The position numbers and the translations under genes are program-made. 64,000 bases of DNA from JACKHA01 sp041401985 (GTDB taxonomy: Bacteria; Planctomycetota; Phycisphaerae; Phycisphaerales; UBA1924). The stretch covers positions 1 to 64,000 of the forward strand of contig JAWKTE010000022.1 in NCBI GenBank assembly GCA_041401985.1, given 5' to 3'. This document shows positions 41,908 to 51,207 of this stretch, piece after piece. Within the stretch, counting starts at the first letter, position 1; each line of letters opens with the position of its first letter. Under the pieces are notes generated by a model. That model did not search any database. It was given only the letters and a program-made list of their open reading frames with translations, and was not told the origin of the DNA.

Positions 41908-42117
41908 GTGACGGAGTGACCAAGTGACCCAGTGACGAAGTGGCAGAGAGCAGAGACGAAGAGAAAGAAAGCCGGAGAGAGGAAGCAGCCACGAGGCACA
42001 CGCCAGAACTGTCGCGATCGCTCCCGATGAACACTGCACGGCACACATCACGCTCGACGAACCGCGAGCGTCCTCGCGCCTCCGCTTCGTCACTGCGTCA
42101 CTGCGTCACTTCGTCAC
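41908..42117. repeat. Octamer tandem arrays forming a long inverted repeat between flgN and flgK
   Basis: Five octamers of GTGACxxA type at 41908-41947 (GTGACGGA, GTGACCAA, GTGACCCA, GTGACGAA, GTGGCAGA) face four reverse-complement octamers at 42086-42117 (TTCGTCAC, TGCGTCAC, TGCGTCAC, TTCGTCAC). A purine run GAGAGCAGAGACGAAGAGAA after the left arm faces a pyrimidine run CTTCTTCTCTCCTCTC after the right one. The whole gap before flgK can fold back on itself. Confidence 0.85.
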
Positions 42118-42181
42118 TCCTCCCTTCTTCTCTCCTCTCTCCATCTCTCTTCTCTCGGTCTCTCACCGCCAGGAGCCCCCA

Positions 42182-43915
42182 ATGGGCCTGACCGCCGCCA
42201 TGAGCGTGGGACAGACCGCGCTGGCCTCCAGCCAGGCCGCCATCCAGGTCATCGGCAACAACATCGCCAACGCCGCGACGCCGGGCTATAGCCGGCAGAT
42301 CGTGTCCCTCGCGCCCCTCCCCGGCCAGAGCATCGGCAACACATCCCTCGGCCTGGGCGTCTCGATCAGCGGTGTCCGCCGCCAGGTCGACACCGCGCTC
42401 CAGGGACGCCTCTGGACCAGCCAGGGCAACCAGGGCGCCGCCGGCGAGCGCCTCGCCCTGCTCGGGTCCCTCGAGACCTCTCTCAACGAACTCACCGGCT
42501 ACGACCTCTCCTCCCAGATCAGCCAGTTCTTCGCCTCCTGGTCCGAGCGGGCCAACCTCACCCAGTCCTCGGCCGTCGTCGTCCAGCAGGGGGCCCAGCT
42601 CGCCTCCTTCATCCGCGGCCTGCGCTCCGATCTGGCCACCCAGCGCGAGGGCGCCGACGCGCTGCTCGACGACTACGCCGCCCGCGCCGACGAACTCATC
42701 CGCGGCATCGCCGACCTCAACACCCAGATCCCGCCCGCCGAGGCGAGCGGCGGCACCGCCAACGAACTCCGCGACCGGCGCGACATCCTCGTCGGCGAAC
42801 TCGCGACGCTCATGGACGTCACCGCCATCGACCAGGGCGACGGCACCGTCAACGTGCTCGTCGGCTCCACCCCCGTCGTGCTCGGCGGCAACCCCCGCAC
42901 CATCAGCCTCGAACGACGCTCCACCGCCAGCGGCATCGAGGTCGCCATCCTCGTCGGCGCCGAGCAGCGCGAACTCAGCGTCAACGCCGGAAAGATCGGG
43001 GCACTGCTCGCCGGGCGCACCGACAGCATCAACGCCACCTTGGGAGCGCTGGACGACATCGCCTCCACGCTCATCTTCGAGGTCAACCGCCTCCACTCCA
43101 CCGGCGCGTCACGCCCCGGCCTGCGATCCGCCACCGGCACGCTCAGCATCGCCCTGGACGACCGCACCCGCCCCCTCAACGACTCGGACAACGCCACGCT
43201 GGCCGACCTGCCCTTCCACCCGTCCAACGGCGGCTTCACCGTCGCCATCACGGACCAGACCACAAACACCACACGCCGCGTCCGCATCGACGTCGACATG
43301 GACGGCCTCACCGACGGGGGCCTCCGCGGCACGGGCGACGACACCACCCCCGAGGACATCCGCGCCGCCCTCGACGCGGTCCCGGGCCTGAACGCCGCCT
43401 TCGACAACGCCGGGCGCCTCCGCCTCACCGCCGACGCCGGCACCGACTTCAACTTCGAGGACGACACCTCCGGCGTCCTGGCGACCCTGGGCATCAACAC
43501 CTACTTCACCGGGCGGAACTCGACCGACATCGACGTCCGCCAGTCGCTCGTGTCCGACCCGCAGAACCTCATGGTCGGACGCCAGACCGCCGAGGGCTAC
43601 GCCGAGAACGCCACCGCCCTGGCCATCAACGACCTCCGCACCCGCACGCTCGATGCGCTCGGCGGACGCAGCCTCACCCAGCGCTGGCAGGACGAGGTCC
43701 AGACCGTCGCCGGCCAGACCGCCACCGCTTCCACCACGTTCCAGGCCGCGTCGATCGTGACCGAGTCGCTCTCGGCCCAGCAGGCCGCGATCAGCGGCGT
43801 CTCGCTCGACGAAGAGGCCATCAACCTCACGACGTTCCAGCGTCAGTACCAGGGCGCGGCCCGGCTCGTCGCCGTCGCCGACCAACTCCTCCAGGAACTC
43901 CTGAGCATCATCTAG
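42182..43915 (+). CDS. flgK: Flagellar hook-associated protein 1 (FlgK)
   Basis: 577 residues. N-terminal flagellar rod-type helix: ALASSQAAIQVIGNNIANAA followed by TPGYSRQ, the signature of FlgK. The C-terminal helix VSLDEEAINLTTFQRQYQGA closes the coiled-coil. The central part (about 200-480) is strand-rich and carries DVDMDGLTDGG and similar D1-D3 domain sequence. ATG 42182 has AGGAG seven bases ahead. Confidence 0.96.
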   Translation: MGLTAAMSVGQTALASSQAAIQVIGNNIANAATPGYSRQIVSLAPLPGQSIGNTSLGLGVSISGVRRQVDTALQGRLWTSQGNQGAAGERLALLGSLETSLNELTGYDLSSQISQFFASWSERANLTQSSAVVVQQGAQLASFIRGLRSDLATQREGADALLDDYAARADELIRGIADLNTQIPPAEASGGTANELRDRRDILVGELATLMDVTAIDQGDGTVNVLVGSTPVVLGGNPRTISLERRSTASGIEVAILVGAEQRELSVNAGKIGALLAGRTDSINATLGALDDIASTLIFEVNRLHSTGASRPGLRSATGTLSIALDDRTRPLNDSDNATLADLPFHPSNGGFTVAITDQTTNTTRRVRIDVDMDGLTDGGLRGTGDDTTPEDIRAALDAVPGLNAAFDNAGRLRLTADAGTDFNFEDDTSGVLATLGINTYFTGRNSTDIDVRQSLVSDPQNLMVGRQTAEGYAENATALAINDLRTRTLDALGGRSLTQRWQDEVQTVAGQTATASTTFQAASIVTESLSAQQAAISGVSLDEEAINLTTFQRQYQGAARLVAVADQLLQELLSII

Positions 43916-43949
43916 GGCCGCGATCGTGCGCGTCCCGGATTGTCGAAGG

Positions 43950-44084
43950 GAACGCGAGGGGCGCGAAGGCCGCGAAGACAGTAGCGAGACACGTCGCCGT
44001 ACACAGAGCACCAAGCCGCCAACACAGCCAACCCGCCGATCCCGCACCCACTCCACCCCCGCGTCCTTCGCGACCTTCGCGTTC
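43950..44084. repeat. Imperfect inverted repeat between flgK and flgL
   Basis: Arms of 25 bases, at 43950-43974 (begins GAACGCGAGGGGCGCGAAGG) and 44060-44084 (ends CCTTCGCGTTC), pair at 22 of 25 positions. They enclose a loop of 85 bases. No gene lies here; CGCGAAGG units recur inside the arms. Confidence 0.75.
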
Positions 44085-44124
44085 AACCAAACGACCCGGC
44101 GAGCCCGCCACGCCAGAGGCACCC

Positions 44125-46215
44125 ATGTCCTCCATCCCCTCCCACTTCGGCCGCGTCCCCAATCTGCTCGCTTCGCAGATCGGGCTCGCCCACGTCCAGC
44201 GCACCAACACCGCCCTCTTCCGCGCCAACAACCAACTCTCCACCGGCCTGGCCATCCTGAGGCCCAGCGACGACTCGGTCAAGGCCGCCGCGATCTCCAC
44301 CCTCGACGAGCGACTCGAGGCGACCCAGCAGCGCCTCCGCAACCTCTCCCACGCCGGCTCGGCCATGGGCGTGGTCGACTCCACGCTCGCCGAGGTCAAC
44401 GACCTCATGATCGCCGCCAAGCAGATCGCCCAGGAGCAGCTCAACTTCGGCGCGTCGCCCGAGGAACGCAGCCAGCAGGCCCTGGTGGTCCAGTCCCTCA
44501 TCGACTCGCTCTTCCGCCACGCCAACGAGGAGTCGGTGGCCGGATTCGTCTTCGGCGGGTCCGCCGCCGGGCAACGCCCCGTGGAGGAACTCCTGGGTGG
44601 CTACCGCAGCCGCGCCGTCGGCAACGGGCTCACCACCGACCTCGGCCCCGGCCAGGCCATCCCGCTGTCGCTGGGCGCCTCGAACCCGCTCGTCGGCACC
44701 ACCGCCCGCGTCAACGGCTCGGTCGACCTCGACCCCACCCTGACGCCTGAGACCCGTCTGGTGCATCTCGCCGGGGCCCGCGGCCTCGGAATCACCACCG
44801 GACAGATCGAGTTCTCCATCGACGGGTCCGAATCCCGGCGGATCGACCTGACCGACGCCGACACCATCTCCGACGTTGCCGATCGCATCGCCGCCGCGCT
44901 GCTCCAATATGAGCAAGACACCGGCCAGGACGTGCTCGGCCCCGCGGGTGTCGCCCTCACCGCCGATGGACTCCGCATCGACGTCCCCGCCGCGACGCCG
45001 CCGGCGACCGACCCCACCATCACGTTCAGCGACATCGGCGTCGCCCGCGTCGCGGCCAATCTCGGCCTGACCAACTCGACCGGCCTGGCCTTCACCCCCA
45101 CCTCCACCGACTCGCTCCCCCTCGAGCCACGCCTCTCCTGGCTCACGCCCATCGACGCCCTCGCCGGCATCGACACCCCCCTGGGCGCCATCCGCATCAC
45201 CAACGGCGGCCTGGCCCGCGTCGTCGATCTCTCCGGCGCCGAGACCGTCGAGGACATCAAGCGCGCCATCGAAGCCGAGAACATCGGCCTGCGCGTCGAA
45301 CTCGACCGCGACACCGGCGCCCTGGTTGTCATCCAGGAACTCGCCTCCGCCGCCGGCCAGGGCCTCTCGATCGTCGATGTCGACGACGACTCCGCCGGCG
45401 GATTCGGCACCGCCACCGCCCTGGGCATCCGAACCTTCGGCCCCGACACGCGCCTGGCCTCGTTCAACGACAGCCGCGGCGTCTCCATCGTCACCGGCGG
45501 CAAGGACCCCGTCACCGGCCTGCCCGACCCCGATCGGGACGTCGACTTCGACATCACCCTGGGCAACGGCACCGTCATCAGCATCAACCTCCAGCCCGCC
45601 GACATCCTCACCGTCCAGACCCTCATCGACGCCATCAACGCCCAGGCCGCCCCGCAACTCGCCGCCGACGGCCTCCCGCCCTCGGCGTTCGAGGCCCGCC
45701 TCTCCGTCGAGTCCGGCGGCATCGAACTCGCCCAGGACGTCGCCGAGCCCGTCATCACCGGGCCCATCACCGTCGACGCCCGCAACGGCTCCCGCGCCGC
45801 CCAGGACCTGGGCCTGCTCAACCGCCCGTACAACGCGACCTCGGGCATCACCCTCGGCGACGACCGGGCCCAGGCCCGGAACCTCAACGCGTTCACCGCG
45901 CTGCTCGATCTCCGCGAGGCCCTCGAAACCGACGACACGATTGGCATCCAACTTGCGGGTGAACGAATCGAGCAGGCACTCGATGCGCTCAACCGCACGC
46001 GTGGCCTGTTCGGCGGTTTCGACCGGCGCGTCGGCGACCTGACGCTCACCGAGGAGGATCGACAGGTGCTCGACGAGTCCGCACGAAGCCTGCTCCGCGA
46101 CGCCGACTTCGCCGAGGTCGCAAGCCGCTTCACGCTGCTCCAGACCCAGCTCCAGGCCGGCTACCAGGTCCTGGCCCAGAGCAGCCAGCTCTCCCTGCTC
46201 GACTTCCTCGGCTAG
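44125..46215 (+). CDS. flgL: Flagellar hook-associated protein 3 (FlgL), long form
   Basis: 696 residues, about twice the usual FlgL. N-terminal flagellin-like helix (QIGLALVQRTNTALFRANNQ region with LSTGLAILRPSDDSVKAAAI); C-terminal helix SRFTLLQTQLQAGYQVLAQS and SQLSLLDFLG. The long middle (about 150-620) contains repeated domain-like blocks (IEFSIDGSESRRIDLTDADT; IRITNGGLARVVDLSGAETV) resembling flagellin-hook IN modules. FlgL joins hook and filament. ATG 44125 has AGAGG six bases ahead. Confidence 0.92.
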   Translation: MSSIPSHFGRVPNLLASQIGLAHVQRTNTALFRANNQLSTGLAILRPSDDSVKAAAISTLDERLEATQQRLRNLSHAGSAMGVVDSTLAEVNDLMIAAKQIAQEQLNFGASPEERSQQALVVQSLIDSLFRHANEESVAGFVFGGSAAGQRPVEELLGGYRSRAVGNGLTTDLGPGQAIPLSLGASNPLVGTTARVNGSVDLDPTLTPETRLVHLAGARGLGITTGQIEFSIDGSESRRIDLTDADTISDVADRIAAALLQYEQDTGQDVLGPAGVALTADGLRIDVPAATPPATDPTITFSDIGVARVAANLGLTNSTGLAFTPTSTDSLPLEPRLSWLTPIDALAGIDTPLGAIRITNGGLARVVDLSGAETVEDIKRAIEAENIGLRVELDRDTGALVVIQELASAAGQGLSIVDVDDDSAGGFGTATALGIRTFGPDTRLASFNDSRGVSIVTGGKDPVTGLPDPDRDVDFDITLGNGTVISINLQPADILTVQTLIDAINAQAAPQLAADGLPPSAFEARLSVESGGIELAQDVAEPVITGPITVDARNGSRAAQDLGLLNRPYNATSGITLGDDRAQARNLNAFTALLDLREALETDDTIGIQLAGERIEQALDALNRTRGLFGGFDRRVGDLTLTEEDRQVLDESARSLLRDADFAEVASRFTLLQTQLQAGYQVLAQSSQLSLLDFLG

Positions 46216-46372
46216 CCGAGCACGCAGCCCGACCCGCGGGGACACCCGCGAGCCACGGCTTGGTCCACACATCGGGGCGGCACAGCGGCCGGTCGCCCCT
46301 GCGTACGACAGGACGTCGCCCGGGCAGGACGCCCGGGGGTCATCGGAGGAAGGCCGAGCTCTGGAGCGCACC

Positions 46373-46819
46373 ATGCACGTGCGGACGAGTCGATTCGGGG
46401 TGGTCGAGATCGCGGAGGACCGCGTGATCACCTTCGCCAAAGGGTTGCTCGGGTTCCCGAGCCACACCCGCTTCTGCCTCCTCGAGCCCGGCGACGAGGC
46501 CGTCTTCTTCTGGCTCCAGTCCATCGACGACCCGAACCTCGCGTTCGTCGTCACGGACCCGGGCCTGTTCTTCGCCGACTACGCCGTCCCGATCAAGCCC
46601 GACCAGATGGGCGAACTCGGGCTGGAGAAACTCGCCGACGCCCAGGTGTTCGTGATCGTCAACAAGATCGAGAACAACCTGACCGGCAACCTCCAGGGCC
46701 CCATCATCGTCAACACGCTCTCCCGCAAGGGCGAGCAGGTGGTCCTCGCGGAGAAGCGGTGGAACACCAGGCACGTGCTCATGCAGGTCGGGGAGCCCGC
46801 CCGGGCCGCCTCAGCCTGA
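46373..46819 (+). CDS. fliW: Flagellar assembly factor FliW
   Basis: 148 residues, usual length. Core FAKGLLGFPSHTRFCLLEPG, then FFWLQSIDDPNLAFVVTDP and NLQGPIIVN, as in FliW. FliW binds CsrA and flagellin: when flagellin is secreted, FliW is freed, binds CsrA and relieves repression of flagellin mRNA. It is followed at 188 bases by csrA and then two flagellin genes, the classic arrangement. Confidence 0.96.
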   Translation: MHVRTSRFGVVEIAEDRVITFAKGLLGFPSHTRFCLLEPGDEAVFFWLQSIDDPNLAFVVTDPGLFFADYAVPIKPDQMGELGLEKLADAQVFVIVNKIENNLTGNLQGPIIVNTLSRKGEQVVLAEKRWNTRHVLMQVGEPARAASA

Positions 46820-47007
46820 TCGTCGCGCCGGTTTGTCCGCTCCGGACGCCCGTCGCCGGCATGGAAGCCGGGGGGGCGTCCCGGCGAGCGCACGGGCCCC
46901 ACGGATGGGGGCGCTCGCCGAGGGTCCGAATCCACCCATCGTCCCGCCTCACCCGGGCGGGCGCGGGACGCGCGATGCGCCCCGGTCGGAAGGGAAGGAG
47001 CCCACGC

Positions 47008-47364
47008 ATGCTGGTGCTTTCACGGCAGCGCGACGAGACGATCATGATCGGCGACGAGATCGAGATCACCGTCGTCGACATCCGGGGCGACAAGGTCCGC
47101 CTCGGCATCACCGCGCCAACCAGGATCGCCGTCCACCGCAAAGAGGTCTACGAGGCCATCCGCAGAGAGAACGAACAGGCCGCTCGCGTCACCGACGCCC
47201 TGGCCGAGTCCGACCTCACCGCCATCTCCAGAGCCATCTCACCGGGCCCCGCGCGACGCAAGGGCGGGGCCTCACGCATCTCCGGCGCCCCACCCGGCGC
47301 CTCGCCCCCTGCGGCCGCCCCCCGCACACGCATCCCCAGCGCCGACGAGCGCCGCACCGCCTAG
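47008..47364 (+). CDS. csrA: Carbon storage regulator CsrA with long C-terminal tail
   Basis: 118 residues against about 60 in E. coli. The conserved part is MLVLSRQRDETIMIGDEIEI, VVDIRGDKVRLGI and HRKEVYEAIRREN (1-52). The rest is a Pro/Ala/Arg-rich tail to residue 118. FliW-containing species often have longer CsrA C-termini used for FliW binding, but this one is longer than usual. ATG 47008 has GGAAGGAG seven bases ahead. Candidate target hairpins are in the two flagellin leaders downstream. Confidence 0.95.
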   Translation: MLVLSRQRDETIMIGDEIEITVVDIRGDKVRLGITAPTRIAVHRKEVYEAIRRENEQAARVTDALAESDLTAISRAISPGPARRKGGASRISGAPPGASPPAAAPRTRIPSADERRTA

Positions 47365-47490
47365 CACCGCTCCTGCCCCCTACACCCGGAACACCACAGG
47401 CCCGGGGGACCAGAGAGAGACCACAGCGTCCACAAACGCGCCGGCACGAGTGAGGACACGAGCGCCGGCGCTCGCCTCGACCGCGGGAAC

Positions 47491-47508
47491 AGAATCACGG
47501 AGGATTCT
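47491..47508 (+). promoter_or_regulatory. CsrA-type hairpin over the ribosome site of the first flagellin gene
   Basis: AGAATC-ACGGAG-GATTCT: a perfect 6-base stem with hexaloop ACGGAG, which presents the GGA motif that CsrA prefers. GGAG is also the Shine-Dalgarno sequence, ending nine bases before the ATG at 47512. CsrA bound here would block translation. Confidence 0.75.
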
Positions 47509-47511
47509 TCC

Positions 47512-49083
47512 ATGGCTCGGATCAACAGCAACATCCCGAGTCTCATCGCACAGAGCCGCCTCAAGGCCTCGAACGCCAATCTCGGCGTGCGGCTCGAACG
47601 ACTGAGCACTGGCCTCCGCATCAACCGGGGCAAGGACGACCCCGCAGGCCTCATCATCTCCGAGCGCATCCGCTCGGACATCGAGGGCGTCAACCAGGGC
47701 ATCCGCAACGCCGAACGCGCCTCCTCGGTCATCGCCACCACCGAGTCCGCCCTGGCCGAGATCAACGACCTGCTCAACTCCGTCCGCTCCCTCATCGTTG
47801 AGGCCGCCAACACCGGCGCCAACTCAGAGGTCGAGCGCCGAGCCAACCAGGACCAGATCGACTCGGCCATCGCCTCCATCACCCGAATCTCGAACACCGC
47901 CACCTTCGGCGGGCTCAAACTCCTCAACGGCAACCAGGACTACGTCCTCTCCGGCATCGACGGCTCGGCCATCGACAAGGGACGCGTCCTCAACGCCTCC
48001 TTCAATGGCGCCACCAGCGTCGATGTCGAGGTCGAGGTCCTCACCTCCGCGCAGGTCGGCGCCCTCTACCTCAACGGCAACACGGGCGTCACCGGGCAGG
48101 ACGGACGCCTGCTGTCCTCCATCGAACTCGAACTCCGGGGGCCCTTCGGCGTCCAGGTCGTCTCCTTCCTCCAGTCCACGACGTACGACACCGTCGCCAA
48201 CGCCGTCAACTCGCTCCGGGCCTTCACCGGCGTCGAGGCCGAACTCATCAACGGCAACGCCAACTCCGGCATCGTCTTCAAGTCCGTCGAGTACGGGTCC
48301 TCCAACGACCGCATGATCACCGTCAAGCGCCTCAACCCGCCCGACCAGGGCACCGACTCGTTCCAACTCTACAAGTTCCTCGACGGCCAAGCCGTCCCCG
48401 ACTTCACCTCGGGATTCAACTGGTCCACATGGCAATCCACCATCATGACCGCCGCCACCAGCGACACCGGCCAGGACGTCCAGGCCATCGTCAACGGCAT
48501 CCTCGCCTCAGGCCGCGGCCTGCAGATCTCCACCAACTCCGCCTCCCTCGGCGTCGACCTCCTCCTCGACGAGGACTTCGCCACCGACCCCTCCCAGACC
48601 CCCACCGAGTTCACCATCACCGGCGGCGGCGCGCTCTTCCAGCTCGGCCCAGAGATCTCATCCCAGCAGCAAGCCGGGCTTGGCATCCCATCCGTCGCGG
48701 CCTCCGCCCTTGGCGGGACCCTCGTCGGCGGCGTCGTCGAGTTCCTCTCCTCGCTCGAAACCGGACGCGGCAACTCCATCGAAGAGGCCTACCAGGCCAA
48801 CAACTGGCAGCCCGCCCAGCAGATCCTCGCCTCGGCCATCGACGAGATCTCACGCCTCCGCGGGCGACTCGGCGCCTTCGAGCGGAGCGTCCTGGACCCC
48901 AACGTCCGCTCCCTCCAGTCCTCGCTGGAGAACCTCACCGCCTCCAACGCCGTCATCCGCGACGCCGACTTCGCACGCGAGACCAGCGAACTCAGCCGCG
49001 CCCAGATCCTCGCCGCTTCGGGCACCACCGTCCTGGGCCTGGCCAACCAGCAGTCCCAGACCGTGCTCCAGCTCCTCGGTTAG
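47512..49083 (+). CDS. fliC: Flagellin 1
   Basis: 523 residues. Flagellin N-domain: MARINSNIPSLIAQSRLKAS, LERLSTGLRINRGKDDPAGL, then RNAERASSVIATTESALAE. C-domain: GRLGAFERSVLDPNVRSLQS and ETSELSRAQILAASGTTVLG, ending SQTVLQLLG. The central part (about 170-400) is a strand-rich variable domain. Starts 147 bases after csrA; the ribosome site is inside the CsrA-type hairpin. Followed by an intrinsic terminator. Confidence 0.97.
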   Translation: MARINSNIPSLIAQSRLKASNANLGVRLERLSTGLRINRGKDDPAGLIISERIRSDIEGVNQGIRNAERASSVIATTESALAEINDLLNSVRSLIVEAANTGANSEVERRANQDQIDSAIASITRISNTATFGGLKLLNGNQDYVLSGIDGSAIDKGRVLNASFNGATSVDVEVEVLTSAQVGALYLNGNTGVTGQDGRLLSSIELELRGPFGVQVVSFLQSTTYDTVANAVNSLRAFTGVEAELINGNANSGIVFKSVEYGSSNDRMITVKRLNPPDQGTDSFQLYKFLDGQAVPDFTSGFNWSTWQSTIMTAATSDTGQDVQAIVNGILASGRGLQISTNSASLGVDLLLDEDFATDPSQTPTEFTITGGGALFQLGPEISSQQQAGLGIPSVAASALGGTLVGGVVEFLSSLETGRGNSIEEAYQANNWQPAQQILASAIDEISRLRGRLGAFERSVLDPNVRSLQSSLENLTASNAVIRDADFARETSELSRAQILAASGTTVLGLANQQSQTVLQLLG

Positions 49084-49142
49084 CACCGGGCGATCGGGCC
49101 GGCACCGCGCGCCCGAGCCGCCGCGACAACCCGACCTCCCCG

Positions 49143-49173
49143 CGGCCCCGCAGTCCATGCGGGGCCGCTTTGT
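49143..49173 (+). terminator. Rho-independent terminator after flagellin 1
   Basis: CGGCCCCGCA-GTCCA-TGCGGGGCCG, a perfect 10-base stem, followed by CTTTGTTCT. It separates the two flagellin genes. Confidence 0.9.
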
Positions 49174-49469
49174 TCTCGGGCCTGCGGGCCGCGACCTCCC
49201 GCCCCGGCGACCGCACCGACGCGCACATCCTGCGCCATCACACCCACCGCGAATCCTCCCGCCCGGTTAGCGGGTCCGCGCGAGACCCCTTCCCGCCGTT
49301 TTCTCCTGCGCGGACCAAAGTCGCGCCCCACCCGTGACGATGCGTTCACCCGAGTTCGGTCCCCCTCGTCGGGGGACGACGTTGCTCGGGCGTCGTGCCG
49401 CGAGCAGACGGGAGGCCCAGGCCTCTCACAGGGTCGGTCGGTGGGTAGGCCAGGGAAGCCGCCCGCGTC

Positions 49470-49485
49470 TGTTCACGGAGGATCA
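49470..49485 (+). promoter_or_regulatory. CsrA-type hairpin over the ribosome site of the second flagellin gene
   Basis: TGTTC-ACGGAG-GATCA: same hexaloop ACGGAG as the first flagellin leader, five-base stem with one T-T mismatch. GGAG is the Shine-Dalgarno sequence for ATG 49487. The core TCACGGAGGAT is identical in the two leaders. Confidence 0.65.
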
Positions 49486-49486
49486 C

Positions 49487-51037
49487 ATGTCGCGGATCAA
49501 CACAAACGTGCAGTCTCTCATCGCGCAGCGCGTGCTGGGGCAGAACAACAACTCCCTCAACACCTCGCTCACCCGCCTGTCCACCGGCCTCCGCGTCAAT
49601 CGCGGCAAGGACGACCCGGCGGGCCTGATCGCGTCGGAGAACCTCCGTTCCGAACTGGCCGCGTCCAACGCCGCCATCAAGAACGCCGAGCGCGCCGACC
49701 AGGTCGTCTCCATCGCAGACGGTGCCCTCACCGAGGTCTCCGGCCTGCTGACCGAACTCCAGGGCCTGGTCACCTCCACGGCCAACGGCGCCGGCCTGTC
49801 CGAGTCGGAGCGTGAGGCCTCCCAGCTCCAGATCAACTCGATCCTCGAGACCATCGACCGCATCGCCCAGTCCACCAACTTCCAGGGCACCAAGCTCCTC
49901 AACGGCAACTTCGGCTTCCAGACCGAGGGCGTCTCGGCCGTCGTCGAGGACTTTACCATCCGCGGCGCCAAGTTCGAGTCCGCCAGCCTCGGCGTCGACG
50001 TCGTCGTCACCCAGTCCGCCCAGCAGGGCCAGCTCTACCTCAACATCGGTGGCGCTTCGCTCGACCTCGGCGGCCAGACCTCCTCGTTCGTCATCGAGGT
50101 CGCCGGCTCCCTGGGCGCCCGCGAACTGTCCTTCTCCTCCGGCGTCACCGCCGCCCAGATCGCCTCCACCATCAACTCGCTCACCGATGTCACCGGCCTG
50201 ACCGCCTCCGCGTCGGCCTCCGGCATCACCCTCAAGAGCGTCGAGTACGGCTCGGCCGAGTACACTTCCGTCAAGGTCATCGACGACGGCGGCCTCCAGA
50301 GCGTCTCCAGCAACGTCGGCATCTTCACCTTCGAGGACGACGACGCGACCGCCGTCGACACCTCCTCCGGCGTGGACTACAACTCCACCACCGCCGGCCA
50401 GGGCGTCCGCGACCTGGGCCAGAACGTCGGGGCCACCATCAACGGCCTCGTCGCCACCGCCAAGGGCCGCACCGTCTCGGTCAACTCCGACTTCCTCGAC
50501 GTCAAGCTCACCCTCTCGGCCACCGCCGGCTCCGGCGCCAACGCCATCACCGCCGGCGCGGTCTCCGCCTTCGACATCACCGGCGGCGGCGCCGACTTCC
50601 AGCTCGCTTCCCAGGTCAACATCGCCGGCAAGGTCTCCATCGGCATCGACGATGTCGCCGTCCGCAAGGTCGGCCAGTACGTCGACCCCGACGATTCGCA
50701 GGAGTACTACCTCGACGACCTCGGCTCCGGCAAGGGCCTCAACGTGGTCGACGGCGACCTCTCCCTGGCCCAGAAGGTCATCTCCTCGGCCATCGAGGAG
50801 GTCTCCACCCTCCGCGGCCGCCTCGGCGCCTTCCAGAAGAACACCATCGGCGCCACCATCCGCTCGCTCAACGTCGCGGTCGAGAACACCGCCGCCGCCG
50901 AGAGCGCCATCCGCGACACCGACTTCGCCAGCGAGACCGCGGGCCTCACCCGCTCGCAGATCCTGGTCCAGTCGTCCGCGACCATCCTCTCGCTCGCCAA
51001 CCAGCAGCCCAACACCGCGCTGCAGCTGCTCGGCTAA
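49487..51037 (+). CDS. fliC: Flagellin 2
   Basis: 516 residues. MSRINTNVQSLIAQRVLGQN and LTRLSTGLRVNRGKDDPAGL at the N-terminus; GRLGAFQKNTIGATIRSLNV and ETAGLTRSQILVQSSATILS at the C-terminus, ending NTALQLLG. It differs from flagellin 1 mainly in the central domain (about 165-400). The ATG 49487 is fixed by ACGGAGGATCAC upstream and by the family start; a longer frame from 49334 is rejected. Two flagellins in tandem suggest a mixed or staged filament. Confidence 0.97.
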   Translation: MSRINTNVQSLIAQRVLGQNNNSLNTSLTRLSTGLRVNRGKDDPAGLIASENLRSELAASNAAIKNAERADQVVSIADGALTEVSGLLTELQGLVTSTANGAGLSESEREASQLQINSILETIDRIAQSTNFQGTKLLNGNFGFQTEGVSAVVEDFTIRGAKFESASLGVDVVVTQSAQQGQLYLNIGGASLDLGGQTSSFVIEVAGSLGARELSFSSGVTAAQIASTINSLTDVTGLTASASASGITLKSVEYGSAEYTSVKVIDDGGLQSVSSNVGIFTFEDDDATAVDTSSGVDYNSTTAGQGVRDLGQNVGATINGLVATAKGRTVSVNSDFLDVKLTLSATAGSGANAITAGAVSAFDITGGGADFQLASQVNIAGKVSIGIDDVAVRKVGQYVDPDDSQEYYLDDLGSGKGLNVVDGDLSLAQKVISSAIEEVSTLRGRLGAFQKNTIGATIRSLNVAVENTAAAESAIRDTDFASETAGLTRSQILVQSSATILSLANQQPNTALQLLG

Positions 51038-51081
51038 TCCGAGCCGGGGCCCAACCGCCCCGAACCGACCCTGATTCCCAG

Positions 51082-51112
51082 CGCCCCGGGGCTCCACGCC
51101 CCGGGGCGTTTT
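51082..51112 (+). terminator. Rho-independent terminator after flagellin 2
   Basis: CGCCCCGGGGC-TCCAC-GCCCCGGGGCG followed by TTTTCGTT. Perfect stem, at the end of the flagellar run. Confidence 0.93.
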
Positions 51113-51207
51113 CGTTCCGAGTCCGGCGCCGCGGCTCTCACGACGACGCCGGTGCAAAGAGGGAACCGACACCGCCGCGCCCGCGGCGGATGCTCACAAT
51201 CCCCGCC

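Larger units (their letters stand above)
49084..49486. other. Gap between the two flagellin genes
   Basis: Holds the terminator at 49143-49173, a small hairpin GTCCCCC-TCGTC-GGGGGAC at 49358-49376 and the leader of the second flagellin. The open frame that begins at 49334 is upstream sequence in frame with that gene, not a real extension. No sigma28-type promoter (TAAA-N15-GCCGATAA) is visible. Confidence 0.5.

Noticed and set aside
49334..49486. Longer start for flagellin 2
   Set aside because: Flagellins begin with M(S/A)RIN; ATG 49487 has the ribosome site and the hairpin shared with flagellin 1.
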